34,294 nt of DNA, from NCBI RefSeq assembly GCF_013141915.1, contig NZ_SROX01000032.1, positions 1 to 34,294 of the forward strand, given 5' to 3'. The stretch comes from Cupriavidus necator. Lineage in GTDB: Bacteria; Pseudomonadota; Gammaproteobacteria; Burkholderiales; Burkholderiaceae. Shown here in pieces: positions 1 through 7,853 of this stretch; position 1 is the stretch's first letter, and the number at the start of each line of letters is the position of its first letter. A model generated the notes under the pieces. The model was not told the origin of the DNA, did no database searches, and worked only from the letters and a program-made list of their open reading frames with translations. Position numbers and translations under genes: made by a program.

Positions 1-1
1 A

Positions 2-56
2 GGCGACGCGTTTTTCTGCTTACTCTTTTGTCGCTCGGACAAAAGAGTAAGTCGCC
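2..56. repeat. Long intergenic hairpin downstream of gor
   Basis: A perfect 13-bp stem (20-32 with 38-50, core TTACTCTTTTGTC) closes a 5-base loop, and a flanking GGCGAC (2-7) can pair with GTCGCC (51-56). A second short hairpin, CGCCGGC-TGC-GCCGGCG, lies at 53-69, and a third, ACGACA-CCC-TGTCGT, at 91-105, close to the gor stop. None is followed by a clear T-run on either strand, so they look more like a palindromic intergenic repeat than a classical terminator, though they could slow transcription leaving gor. Confidence 0.5.
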
Positions 57-125
57 GGCTGCGCCGGCGAAACAGCCACGCCCGCCAAGGACGACACCCT
101 GTCGTAGTCCCTTCCAATCCAAACC

Positions 126-1604
126 CTACCCAAACAACTCCTCCGCCACCGACGGATGCACCTGCACCGTAGTCTGCAGATGCGACTCCCGCACCCCCAG
201 CCTTAGCGCCACCGCCAGGGTCTGCACGATCTCCGGCGCGGCGTTGTCCATCAGATGGGCGCCCAGCACGCGCCCGCTGCGCGCATTGAGCACCAGCTTG
301 AAGACCGACTGGTGCGGCGTGCCCGCAAAGCGGTGCTCCAGCGAGACAAAGCGCTTGACCACGGTGCGGATACGCTCGGGCTTGCCGGCCGCCTCGATGG
401 CCTGGGCTTCGGTCAATCCCACCGACCCGATGGCAGGCTCGCAGAACACCGCGGTGGGCACGAAGTCGAAATCGGCGCGTTCACCGCGCCGCCCGAACAG
501 GCGGTCGGCCAGCCAGCGGCCCTGCGCGGTGGCCACCGGGGTCAGGTGCAGCCCGTCGATGGCATCGCCCAGCGCATAGACGCTGCGCACGCTGCTGCGG
601 AACTGGCGGTCGACGCGGATGCCGCCCCGCTCGCCGAACGCCACGCCCAATGCGTCCAGCCCGAGGCCGTCCACATTGGAAATGCGCCCGATCGCCGCCA
701 GCGCCGCCTGGGCGCGCACCGACTCGGTCTGGCCGGGACGCCCGTTCGGCCGGTAGCACACCTCCAACGCCCCGTTGGCCTGGCTCAGCAGGTTCACCTC
801 GGCGTTCAGGTGCAGGCGCACGCCGCGCGCGCTCAGCGCGTCGGCCAGCGAGCTGGAGATATCGTGGTCGAAATGCGGCAGCAGCCGGTCGCCGGCGACG
901 ATCAGGTCGACCTTGACGCCGTAGCGCGACAGGATCGAAGCCTGTTCCACGCCGATATAGCCGCCGCCGATGACCGCGACCGACGCGGGCAGGCTCTGCC
1001 AGGTGAAGACGTCGTCGGAGCTTGCGGCCAGGTCGCCGCCGGGCACGTCGAGCGTGCGCGGCCGGGCCCCGGTGGCGATCAGGATGCGGCGCGCATGAAT
1101 GGTCTCGTCGCCGACGCAGACTTCCTCCGGGCCGGTGACCCGTGCCTCGCCGCGCAGGACCTCCACGCCGGACTCGGTCAGGCGCTGGGTGTAGCCCACG
1201 TTCAGCCGCGCGACCTCGGCGTTGACGCGCACGATGGCGTCGCGCCAGTCCTCGTGGCCGCCGGTGTGCGACAGGCAGCCCGACAGGATCGCCGACCACG
1301 ACGCGCCGTAGGACAGCATCTTCTTGGGCACGCAGCCGCGGTTGACGCAGGTGCCGCCGATGGCGTCGCGCTCGACCAGGATCACGCGCGCGCCGTGCGC
1401 CGCGGCGCGCCGCGCGCAGGCCACGCCGCCGGAGCCGCCGCCGATCACCACCAGGTCGGCCTCGCGCACCTTGTCGTTGCGCCGTGTGCGGCCGCTGCGC
1501 GCGCGCGGCACCTGCTGTACCGGCGGCGCCGCGCTGACCTCGCGGGCGCGCCGCGGCGCCCTGGCCTCCGGCGTTGTGGAAAGCGGTGTCTGGCGTTTGG
1601 TCAT
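126..1604 (-). CDS. gor: Glutathione-disulfide reductase-like FAD/NAD(P) oxidoreductase
   Basis: Pyridine nucleotide-disulfide oxidoreductase of class I, 492 residues, expected to reduce glutathione disulfide with NADPH in the cytoplasm. Visible are the FAD-binding GGGSGG (about residues 55-60), the redox-active disulfide motif GTCVNRGCVPKK with Cys86 and Cys91, a second nucleotide-binding GGGYIG, the GDA motif of the FAD domain, and the C-terminal HPSVAEE that carries the catalytic His-Glu pair. The start at 1604 is preceded by AGGAGG five bases upstream, so it is preferred over an ATG seven codons earlier. This start leaves an Arg/Ala/Pro-rich N-terminal tail of about 45 residues before the first beta strand, which is unusual for the family; a GTG at 1469 would remove it. 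The GTCVNRGCVPKK form points to glutathione reductase rather than mercuric reductase or lipoamide dehydrogenase, but substrate choice is inferred. It is the last gene of a minus-strand run and lies 66 bp after the patatin gene. Confidence 0.88.
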   Translation of the reverse strand: MTKRQTPLSTTPEARAPRRAREVSAAPPVQQVPRARSGRTRRNDKVREADLVVIGGGSGGVACARRAAAHGARVILVERDAIGGTCVNRGCVPKKMLSYGASWSAILSGCLSHTGGHEDWRDAIVRVNAEVARLNVGYTQRLTESGVEVLRGEARVTGPEEVCVGDETIHARRILIATGARPRTLDVPGGDLAASSDDVFTWQSLPASVAVIGGGYIGVEQASILSRYGVKVDLIVAGDRLLPHFDHDISSSLADALSARGVRLHLNAEVNLLSQANGALEVCYRPNGRPGQTESVRAQAALAAIGRISNVDGLGLDALGVAFGERGGIRVDRQFRSSVRSVYALGDAIDGLHLTPVATAQGRWLADRLFGRRGERADFDFVPTAVFCEPAIGSVGLTEAQAIEAAGKPERIRTVVKRFVSLEHRFAGTPHQSVFKLVLNARSGRVLGAHLMDNAAPEIVQTLAVALRLGVRESHLQTTVQVHPSVAEELFG

Positions 1605-1670
1605 CCATGCCTCCTGTCGCGGCACGCGGCCGCATCGACAATCATCAGGCCAGCGCCGGCAAGACGGAAA

Positions 1671-2567
1671 CTAGGCAGCGGGCCGCAGTTCGGTATTCAG
1701 GATCGACGGCCACTCGCGCAGGAAAGTTTCCCCGTCGCGGCGGCCAAGTTCATAGGCGTGCGTCATGGCCTCGGGCCGGGTGTAGTCCCAGCTCGAGATC
1801 GGCACGCGCTGCGAAGGCTGCAGGTACAGGCGGCGCTGGCCGTCCTGCTCCAGCACGAAACGGCGCGGACGCGGGTACAGCCGCGTGACCAGCACCAGCA
1901 CATTGCCGGGCGCGGCATCGAGCGCATCGACCGGCACGTTGTCGACCAGCCCGCCGTCCAGCACCGGGCGGCCGTCGCGGCGCAGCACCGGCGTAAAGGG
2001 CGGCGTCGATGCCGACTGCAGCAGCAGGTCGGCCAGCTGGTCGGGCGAGGCGCAGTCCTGCGCGCGCACGAACTCGGGGCGGAAACCCAGCTTGCGCCCC
2101 AGCCGCGGGTGCAGCGTCTTGAGCACGTGCTTGTCGATGTTGTAGGCCAGCAGCCCGGCGGCCACCGCCAGGCGCGGGCCGCTCCAGCGCGGGATATGCG
2201 CGACGCCAATGCGGATCTCGGGCGCCTGCTGCAGGTGCGCGAGGCGCCCATCGGCAAAGATGGTCAACAGCGCGGTGCGATAGATGCCGTAGTGCGGGAA
2301 CACGCGCTCGTTGCGCAACAGGTTGCCCCAGTAGGCATTGCGGCGGTTATTGGCCAGCACCGCGCGGTAGTAGTCCATGGTCTGGTGCGAATCGTGCGCA
2401 TAGACCATGCAGGCGGTGGCCGCGCCGGCCGAAATCGCGGCGATCACGCGCGGACGCAGTTGCAGTGCCGGCGCAACCGTATCCCACCAGCCTGCCTGCC
2501 ACCAGCAGCGGTTGCCGCCGCCGGCGAAGACGACCTGGTCGAAGGGGTTGGCGTAACCGGAAGGCAT
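1671..2567 (-). CDS. Patatin-like phospholipase family protein
   Basis: A 298-residue protein of the patatin/RssA-like acyl hydrolase fold. The glycine-rich oxyanion motif GGGNR is at residues 16-20, the nucleophile elbow reads AISAG with Ser46, and the catalytic aspartate of the DG motif is Asp204 in LDGGLVDN. The elbow has Ala in place of the first Gly of the usual GxSxG, so activity is likely but not certain. No signal peptide or membrane segment is seen, suggesting a cytoplasmic enzyme acting on phospholipid or acyl-ester substrates. It starts 15 bp after the thioesterase stop, so the two are probably cotranscribed. The Shine-Dalgarno is weak (GAGG about 13 bases upstream), consistent with coupled translation. 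The true substrate is unknown. Confidence 0.8.
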   Translation of the reverse strand: MPSGYANPFDQVVFAGGGNRCWWQAGWWDTVAPALQLRPRVIAAISAGAATACMVYAHDSHQTMDYYRAVLANNRRNAYWGNLLRNERVFPHYGIYRTALLTIFADGRLAHLQQAPEIRIGVAHIPRWSGPRLAVAAGLLAYNIDKHVLKTLHPRLGRKLGFRPEFVRAQDCASPDQLADLLLQSASTPPFTPVLRRDGRPVLDGGLVDNVPVDALDAAPGNVLVLVTRLYPRPRRFVLEQDGQRRLYLQPSQRVPISSWDYTRPEAMTHAYELGRRDGETFLREWPSILNTELRPAA

Positions 2568-2582
2568 GAAATCGGCAACGCC

Positions 2583-2996
2583 TCAGAGCAGCGCGTAGGT
2601 GGTGGTGGCCTGCACCGCCAGCTTGCCGTCGGTGCCGGTCAGCTCGATCTCGCCGAACACCACGGTCTTGCCCAGGCGCAGCACGTTGGCGCGCACCAGC
2701 ACGTCGCCGTCGATCACCGGACGCATGAAGTTGGTGGTCAGCGAGACCGTGGTCATCGGCCGGAACGCACCCAGGGAGCTGGCCACGGCGACGATCATCG
2801 CGGTATCGGCGGCCGACATCAGCACCTGGCCGCAGACCACGCCGCCCGCATGGCGGAACGATTCGCTGAAGGGCAGGCGCAGCGTCACGCCTTGCGCATC
2901 GACGGCTTCGGCGCGCAGGCCGAGCTGGCGTACCCATGGCGCCAGCACGCGCTCGAGCGTGGCGTCGATGTCGGCAAGGGTCAGGGCTTCGGGCAT
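2583..2996 (-). CDS. PaaI-type hotdog-fold thioesterase
   Basis: A 137-residue single-domain protein with the hotdog pattern of the PaaI/YigI thioesterase group: an amphipathic N-terminal helix, the stretch FRHAGGVVCGQVLMSAAD around the family's HxGG-type central helix, and the following strands TTVSLTTNFMRP and VRANVLRLGKTVVFGEIEL. Such enzymes hydrolyse acyl-CoA or aryl-CoA thioesters in the cytosol as small oligomers. The ATG at 2996 has AGGAG (3001-3005) at good spacing; the open frame continues far upstream only because it shadows the AbrB gene. It sits between the AbrB-type gene (50 bp) and the patatin gene (15 bp) on one strand, so a lipid or acyl-CoA housekeeping role is plausible. 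The substrate cannot be read from the sequence. Confidence 0.85.
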   Translation of the reverse strand: MPEALTLADIDATLERVLAPWVRQLGLRAEAVDAQGVTLRLPFSESFRHAGGVVCGQVLMSAADTAMIVAVASSLGAFRPMTTVSLTTNFMRPVIDGDVLVRANVLRLGKTVVFGEIELTGTDGKLAVQATTTYALL

Positions 2997-3046
2997 GGCG
3001 CTCCTGGTTCTGGCTCGCCGCACCATAGTGGTCCGGTGGCGGACCG

Positions 3047-4105
3047 CTATTCTGTCTCCTCCGGCGCGACGCGATGTTTGAGGCAATGATACAGGGGCCC
3101 GGTGGCCAGCACCACGAACGCCATCCGGATCACGTGGAAAGCGGTCACCAGCGGCACCCCGACCTCCAGCACCTTGGCGGTGATGCACATCTCGGCGATG
3201 CCGCCCGGGGTGGTGCCCAGGATCACCGTGGCCGGGTGCGCGCCCGACAGCGCCGACAAGCCCCAGCCGAACAGCGCCGACACCACCAGCGCCAGCACCG
3301 TGTACAGCGCCACGCCGGAGAGGAAACGCGGCGCGGTATGCAGGAACTCGCGCGAGAAGCGCACGCCCAGCGAGACCCCGATCAGCAACTGGCCGCCCCG
3401 GCTCATCCAGGTGGGGATGGCCGACAGCTCGATGCCGGAGGCGGTCAGCAGCGCCGCCGCCAGCAGCGTGCCGATCACGAACGGGTTGGGCAGGTTCAGC
3501 CGCTTCACCAGCAGGGCCACGCTCAGCGTGATCGCCACCAGCGCCACCAGCCCCGGCGCGCTGACCACGCGCGGGCCGGGAATATACGGGTCGAGCCCGT
3601 GGATGCCGCCGTACTGGAAGATCGCCGGCACCGTCACCACCACCATCAGCACCCGCAGCGAATGCGCGGCCGCCACCTGGTCGATGCGCGCGCCATTGCG
3701 CTCGGCGAGGTTGGCCATCTCCGAGGCACCGCCGATGGCGGTGGAAAAGAAAGCGGTCTTGAAGGCGACGCCGGTGGTCCGCCGCAGCAGCAGCGCGCCG
3801 CCCGCGCCCAGCGCCAGCGCGAACAGCGACGCGGCGACGATGTACGGGAGGTAGGCCACCAGCCGCGCCACCACGTCCGGCGTGAAATACAGCCCGAGCG
3901 AGGCACCGATCACCCATTGGCCGGCATTGCGCGCCTGCGCCGGCGCGCGCAGGTCGGCGCCGGCCATGCGCGCGGCGGCGACGGCCAGCAGCGGGCCGAT
4001 CATCCACGGCAGCGGCGTATGCAGCAGGGTGCAGAGCAGGGCGGCGGCCAGCCCCAGTGCCAGCGTGGGCACCGCGGCCAGCCAGCGGTTGGCGGCAAAA
4101 GGCAT
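3047..4105 (-). CDS. AbrB-type (Gneg_AbrB_dup) integral membrane protein, putative transporter
   Basis: A 352-residue polytopic membrane protein with about ten hydrophobic segments arranged as an internal duplication: the pair of motifs around PLPWMIGPLLA-AAARMAG in the first half and LNLPNPFVIGTLLAAALLTASG in the second half shows the repeat, and both halves end in a G(A/V)SLGxxF motif. This is the family named AbrB after E. coli ybgN/abrB and often mislabelled as ammonia monooxygenase or as a transcription regulator; no DNA-binding domain is present. The transported substrate is unknown. No clear Shine-Dalgarno precedes the start at 4105. It lies 112 bp below tctA, with a probable terminator hairpin in between, so cotranscription with the tct genes is uncertain. 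Confidence 0.82.
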   Translation of the reverse strand: MPFAANRWLAAVPTLALGLAAALLCTLLHTPLPWMIGPLLAVAAARMAGADLRAPAQARNAGQWVIGASLGLYFTPDVVARLVAYLPYIVAASLFALALGAGGALLLRRTTGVAFKTAFFSTAIGGASEMANLAERNGARIDQVAAAHSLRVLMVVVTVPAIFQYGGIHGLDPYIPGPRVVSAPGLVALVAITLSVALLVKRLNLPNPFVIGTLLAAALLTASGIELSAIPTWMSRGGQLLIGVSLGVRFSREFLHTAPRFLSGVALYTVLALVVSALFGWGLSALSGAHPATVILGTTPGGIAEMCITAKVLEVGVPLVTAFHVIRMAFVVLATGPLYHCLKHRVAPEETE

Positions 4106-4163
4106 CGGTCAGCGGCCTGGCGCGGGCGCCGGCGCTTGTTGTTTTTGACGGTGGAAAGCAAGA

Positions 4164-4188
4164 GGCCCGCGCGCGCTGGCGCCGGGCC
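4164..4188 (-). terminator. Probable terminator or attenuator below tctA
   Basis: Read on the minus strand, GGCCCG pairs with CGGGCC around an inner GCGC/GCGC stem, followed by the pyrimidine-rich TCTTGCTTTCC. The hairpin is strong but the T-run is broken, so it may only reduce readthrough from tctA into the AbrB-type gene. Confidence 0.45.
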
Positions 4189-4217
4189 CCGGAGAGACTA
4201 CCGCATGCTAACGCGTA

Positions 4218-5732
4218 TCACGCGGCGTTGTCAGCCTGCGCATGCGCGCTGCCGCGCGCGGCGTGCCAGCGCAGCAGCCGCGGGATCACCACCACGGCGA
4301 CGGTCAGCGCCAGGATGGTGGCCGAGATCGGCTGGCGCACGAACAGGCTCCAGTCGCCCTGGCCGATCGACAGCGCATTGCGCAGCTGCTTCTCCGCCAT
4401 CGGCCCGAGAATCATGCCGACGATCACCGGCGCGGTGGGGAAGTCGAAGCGGCGCATCACCATGCCCAGCAGGCCGACCACGAACAGCAGCAGCAGGTCG
4501 AACCACGACTGGCGGATGCCGTACGCGCCCAGCCCCGCAAAGATCAGGATGCCGCCGTACAGCAGCGGCGTCGGCACGCGCAGCATGCGCACCCACAGGC
4601 CGATTGCCGGCAGGTTCAGCACCAGCAGCATCACGTTGCCGATATACAGCGACGCCAGCAGGCCCCACACCAGGTCGCCCGAGGTCTGGAACAGCATCGG
4701 GCCCGGCTGCAGGTTGTAGTTCTGGAACGCGGCCAGCAGGATCGCGGTGGTGTTGGAGGTGGGGATGCCCAGCGTCAGCAGCGGCGCCAGCGTCGCGGTC
4801 ACGGCGGCGTTGTTGGCCGCTTCGGGGCCGGCCACGCCTTCGATCGCGCCGACCTTGCCGAATTCGTCCTTGTGGTTCGACAGCTTCTTCTCGGTGGCGT
4901 ACGACAGGAAAGTCGGGATCTCGGCGCCGCCTGCCGGGATCAGCCCGAACGGGAAGCCGATGAAGGTGCCGCGGATCCACGCCGGGATCGAGCGCTTCCA
5001 GTCCGACTTGTTCATGTGGACCGAGCTGAGCTTGTTGAAGGTGCCCTCCGGCTGCGGGAAGAACGCGTTGAACAGCGCCTCGCCCACCGCGAACAGGCCC
5101 ACCGCCACCACCACGATGTCGATGCCGTCATACAGCTCCTGCACGTTCATCGAATAGCGGGTCTGGCCCGACAACGAGTCCATGCCGATCAGGCCGATAC
5201 CCAGGCCCAGGAACAATGCCGTCATGCCGCGCAGCAGCGACGAGCCCAGCACCGCCGACACCGTGGTGAAAGCCAGCACCATGATCATGAAATACTCGCC
5301 CGGCCCGAATTGCAGCGCCACGTCGGCGGCCACCGGCGCGAACATCGACAGCAGCACGGTGGCGACCGTGCCAGCGACGAACGAGCCGATCGCCGCGGTG
5401 GCCAGCGCCGGGCCGGCACGCCCGTGCTTGGCCATCAGGTTGCCCTCCATGGCCGTGACCATGGTGGAGGACTCGCCCGGCGTGTTCATCAGGATCGAGG
5501 TGGTCGAGCCGCCGTACATCGCGCCGTAGTAGATGCCGGCAAACATGATCAGCGCCGCGGTGGGCTCCACCTTGGCGGTCAGCGGCAGCAGCATCGCCAC
5601 CGTCAGCGCGGGGCCGATGCCCGGCAGCACGCCGATGGCGGTGCCAAGGAAGCAGCCCACCAGGGCCCACATCAGGTTGATCGGCGTGATCGCGACGGCA
5701 AAGCCGTGCATCAGCAGGTTCAGGGTATCCAT
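4218..5732 (-). CDS. tctA: Tripartite tricarboxylate transporter, large permease TctA
   Basis: A 504-residue permease with about twelve membrane segments and the TctA signature GVLPGIGPALTVAMLLPLT near the N-terminus, mirrored by GLIPAGGAEIPTFLSY in the second half. Further family stretches are YGAMYGGSTTSILMNTPGE and LTLGIPTSNTTAILLAAFQ. TctA is the ion-driven translocation subunit that works with TctB and a periplasmic Bug-type binding protein to import carboxylates such as citrate or other di/tricarboxylates. The start at 5732 (MDTLNLLMHGF) is supported by AAGGAG at 5739-5744; the frame upstream is not coding. It begins 25 bp after the tctB stop, so the two are cotranscribed. No TctDE-type two-component pair is in the window, so the regulator is not local or is another type. 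Confidence 0.95.
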   Translation of the reverse strand: MDTLNLLMHGFAVAITPINLMWALVGCFLGTAIGVLPGIGPALTVAMLLPLTAKVEPTAALIMFAGIYYGAMYGGSTTSILMNTPGESSTMVTAMEGNLMAKHGRAGPALATAAIGSFVAGTVATVLLSMFAPVAADVALQFGPGEYFMIMVLAFTTVSAVLGSSLLRGMTALFLGLGIGLIGMDSLSGQTRYSMNVQELYDGIDIVVVAVGLFAVGEALFNAFFPQPEGTFNKLSSVHMNKSDWKRSIPAWIRGTFIGFPFGLIPAGGAEIPTFLSYATEKKLSNHKDEFGKVGAIEGVAGPEAANNAAVTATLAPLLTLGIPTSNTTAILLAAFQNYNLQPGPMLFQTSGDLVWGLLASLYIGNVMLLVLNLPAIGLWVRMLRVPTPLLYGGILIFAGLGAYGIRQSWFDLLLLFVVGLLGMVMRRFDFPTAPVIVGMILGPMAEKQLRNALSIGQGDWSLFVRQPISATILALTVAVVVIPRLLRWHAARGSAHAQADNAA

Positions 5733-5757
5733 GCGTAGCTCCTTGCAGGCAGGCGGC

Positions 5758-6231
5758 TCAGAAGCCGGCGATGGGCAGCAGCGGCAGGTTGATGCCGAGC
5801 AGGAATTCAAACAGCGCCCACATCGGCACCGTGATGCACAGCCCGATGATCGCGTCGCGCACGATGCGGCGGCTGCCGTAGCCGCGCGCCACGCAGACCA
5901 TCAGCAGCGTCGAAGAGAACACGAAGCCGAGCGTGCCGATCAGCGCCATGTTCAGCACCAGGCCGGCCGCGACCCACAGGAAGCCGCCGAAGTTGTGCGG
6001 GGCCGCGGGCAGCTCGGCGTCTTCTTCCGGCATGTTGCGGAAACCGCCGCGCACGCCCTGCCACGACAGCAGCGCGCCGCACACCGCCAGGCCGATGGCC
6101 ACCAGCGTGGGCACGAAGCGCGGCGACAGGCCGGCATAGCCCTCGTCGCCCGAGATGCCGGACAGCCCGAGGAAGAAGAACAGCGAGAGCGCCAGCACGG
6201 CAATGCCGATGGCGAGGTGCGAGGGTTTCAT
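5758..6231 (-). CDS. tctB: Tripartite tricarboxylate transporter, small membrane subunit TctB
   Basis: A 157-residue protein with about four membrane segments, typical in size and topology of TctB/DUF1468: an N-terminal helix (LAIGIAVLALSLFFFLGL), a cytoplasmic acidic loop (MPEEDAEL) and C-terminal hydrophobic segments ending LLGINLPLLPIAGF. TctB is the poorly conserved small subunit needed with TctA for carboxylate uptake. The ATG at 6231 has AAGGAG at good spacing; the longer open frame upstream covers non-coding spacer. It is separated from tctC by 228 bp, a spacer holding a strong hairpin (6307-6363), and from tctA by 25 bp. Confidence 0.92.
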   Translation of the reverse strand: MKPSHLAIGIAVLALSLFFFLGLSGISGDEGYAGLSPRFVPTLVAIGLAVCGALLSWQGVRGGFRNMPEEDAELPAAPHNFGGFLWVAAGLVLNMALIGTLGFVFSSTLLMVCVARGYGSRRIVRDAIIGLCITVPMWALFEFLLGINLPLLPIAGF

Positions 6232-6306
6232 GGAGGCTCCTTGGCCTTTGTCGCCAGCGCGGGGCGCTGGCGTCCGCGACGCTGGATGATGCAGCCCGCG
6301 CGGCGG

Positions 6307-6363
6307 CGGGGCCCGGCGACATGTGTTGTTGTCTTCGGTATCGCAGGTGGACACCGGGCCCCG
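6307..6363 (-). other. Intercistronic stem-loop between tctC and tctB
   Basis: CGGGGCCCGG (6307-6316) pairs perfectly with CCGGGCCCCG (6354-6363) across a 37-base loop. It lies in the 228-bp gap between the binding-protein gene and the two membrane genes. Such hairpins commonly protect the 3' end of the upstream message or cause partial termination, giving more binding protein than permease; that role here is inferred. Confidence 0.5.
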
Positions 6364-6459
6364 CGCCGTGTTTCCGGCCGCCGGATCACCGGCGGTGTCG
6401 GCAGGCACGACAGGTAAAACGGGAGAGATGCGTTAAGGCGGTATGGCGGCCGGACTGTG

Positions 6460-7428
6460 TTACTTGGCCACGCCCAGGTCCCGCAGCGTCGCGCCCAGAC
6501 GCGTCGATTCGCTGTCGACGAACTTGCCGAACTCGTCGCCGGTCAGCAGGAACGGGGTCCAGTCGTTCTTCTGCAGCGTGTCCTTCCAGGACTTGCTCTC
6601 GGTGGCCTTGACCACGGCGTCGATCATGGCCTTGCGCTGCTCGGGCGTGATGCCGGGCGCGCCGTACACGCCGCGCCAGTTATAGATCTCGACGTTGACG
6701 CCTTGCTCCTTCAGCGTCGGGATATCGGCGACACGGTCCTTGGACGTGACCGCCAGCGCGCGCATCTTGCCGCTCTTGATAAAGGGCAGGAACTCCGACA
6801 CGCCGGCGATGCCCACCGTCACGTGGCCACCCATGATCGAGGCCGAGGCTTCGCCGCCGCCCTGGAACGGTACGTAGTTGACCTTCTTCGGGTCGACGCC
6901 GCTCTCCTTGGCGACCAGACCGGCCAGGATATGGTCGATCGAGCCCTTGGAGCCGCCGCCCCAGCTGACGCTGCCCGGGTTGGCCTTCAGTTGCGTGGTC
7001 AGGTCCTTGACCGACTTGATCGGCGAGCTGGCCGGCACGGTGATGACCATGGTGTCGGCAAACAGGCGCGCGATCGGCGTGGCGTTCTTCAGCGTGACCG
7101 GCGGCTTGTTGGTCTCGATCGCGCCCACCATCACCGCGCCCACCACCATCAGCGCATTCGGGTTGCCCTTGTCGGTATTGACGAACTGGGTCAGCGCAAT
7201 GGTGCCGCCGGCGCCGCCCTTGTTGTCGTACGAAGCGGTCTTGGCCTGGCCCGCGGCGATCATCGCCGCGCCCAGCGAGCGGCCGGTCTGGTCAAAGCCG
7301 CCGCCGGGGTTGGCGCCGATCATGACCTTGACGTTGTCGAGCGCGAAAGCGGGCGCGGCCACGGCAGCGGCGGCAAGAGCGGCGGATGCCATCACGGCAT
7401 GGGCGAAGCGGGAATAGGTACGGCGCAT
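6460..7428 (-). CDS. tctC: Bug/TctC-family periplasmic tricarboxylate-binding protein
   Basis: A 322-residue exported solute-binding protein. It begins MRRTYSRFAHAVMAS with a Sec signal peptide cleaved after AAPAFA (about residue 30), followed by the Bug-family opening VKVMIGANPGGGFDQTGR and the second signature GNLA-like region seen here as TQFVNTDKGNPNALMV. Bug proteins bind carboxylates such as citrate, tricarballylate or aromatic acids in the periplasm and hand them to TctAB. The start at 7428 has AGGAG (7435-7439); the open frame extends further upstream without support. It is the first gene of the tctCBA set and its upstream region carries repeated and palindromic candidate operators. 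The exact ligand cannot be assigned because Bug proteins diverge widely. Confidence 0.93.
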   Translation of the reverse strand: MRRTYSRFAHAVMASAALAAAAVAAPAFALDNVKVMIGANPGGGFDQTGRSLGAAMIAAGQAKTASYDNKGGAGGTIALTQFVNTDKGNPNALMVVGAVMVGAIETNKPPVTLKNATPIARLFADTMVITVPASSPIKSVKDLTTQLKANPGSVSWGGGSKGSIDHILAGLVAKESGVDPKKVNYVPFQGGGEASASIMGGHVTVGIAGVSEFLPFIKSGKMRALAVTSKDRVADIPTLKEQGVNVEIYNWRGVYGAPGITPEQRKAMIDAVVKATESKSWKDTLQKNDWTPFLLTGDEFGKFVDSESTRLGATLRDLGVAK

Positions 7429-7625
7429 GGCGGTCTCCTGGTTGTACCGGTGATCGCATGCCACAGAGCTGGCGCCGCGATCCGACCCGGGGGTTCCGGC
7501 GGCCACGGCGTTGCGGGACGGGATTTGCGGGCCTTGGCGTGCGCAGCAGCGCGGCGCCGGGCTGGTCTCCTGTCCGGCGCGGCGGGGGCGGGCCGGGACT
7601 GTTCTTGGACTTTTGGTCAACATCA

Positions 7626-7642
7626 GACCGGAACTTCCGGTC
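7626..7642. promoter_or_regulatory. Perfect palindrome upstream of tctC (candidate operator)
   Basis: GACCGGAA-C-TTCCGGTC is a perfect 8+1+8 inverted repeat about 200 bp upstream of the tctC start, in a 425-bp gap (7429-7853) with no gene. A dimeric regulator site is the simplest reading; which protein binds is unknown. Confidence 0.4.
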
Positions 7643-7668
7643 ATGGGGCGGATTCTAGGCGCGGGAAA

Positions 7669-7690
7669 CTGTCAAAAGGCTGTCAAATGG
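7669..7690. promoter_or_regulatory. Tandem CTGTCAAA repeat upstream of tctC
   Basis: CTGTCAAAAGG and CTGTCAAATGG follow each other directly with an 11-bp period. One helical turn between direct repeats is typical of OmpR-family regulators, the class to which TctD regulators of tct operons belong. The link is inferred from spacing and location only. Confidence 0.35.
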
Positions 7691-7760
7691 CGGGAGAAAG
7701 GGTTGGGGTTTACGTGGATGGCGGGGTGGGCACGTGGGCGGGCAGGACTTCGTGGGGACG

Positions 7761-7819
7761 CCGGCCCTCTCCCCCAACTCCTCTCCCGCTTGCGGGAGCG
7801 GGGCGGGGGAGAGGGCCGG
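7761..7819. repeat. CCCTCTCCC-type palindromic intergenic repeat
   Basis: The outer arms CCGGCCCTCTCCCCC (7761-7775) and its exact complement (7805-7819) enclose an inner hairpin CTCCCGC-TT-GCGGGAG (7783-7798). The same core recurs at 23056-23163, 26633-26658 and 26743-26781, always between genes. Here it lies 35 bp past the chaN stop, where it could also act as the 3' end of that operon. Confidence 0.75.
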
Positions 7820-7853
7820 CGCCTCCATCGCAACCGAACCTGCGCAAGCCACC

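Noticed and set aside
255..3089. A 944-codon plus-strand open frame
   Set aside because: It lies antisense to three recognisable genes, its product is a low-complexity His/Arg/Ala/Gln-rich sequence without family features, and such frames are expected from the GC-biased third positions here.
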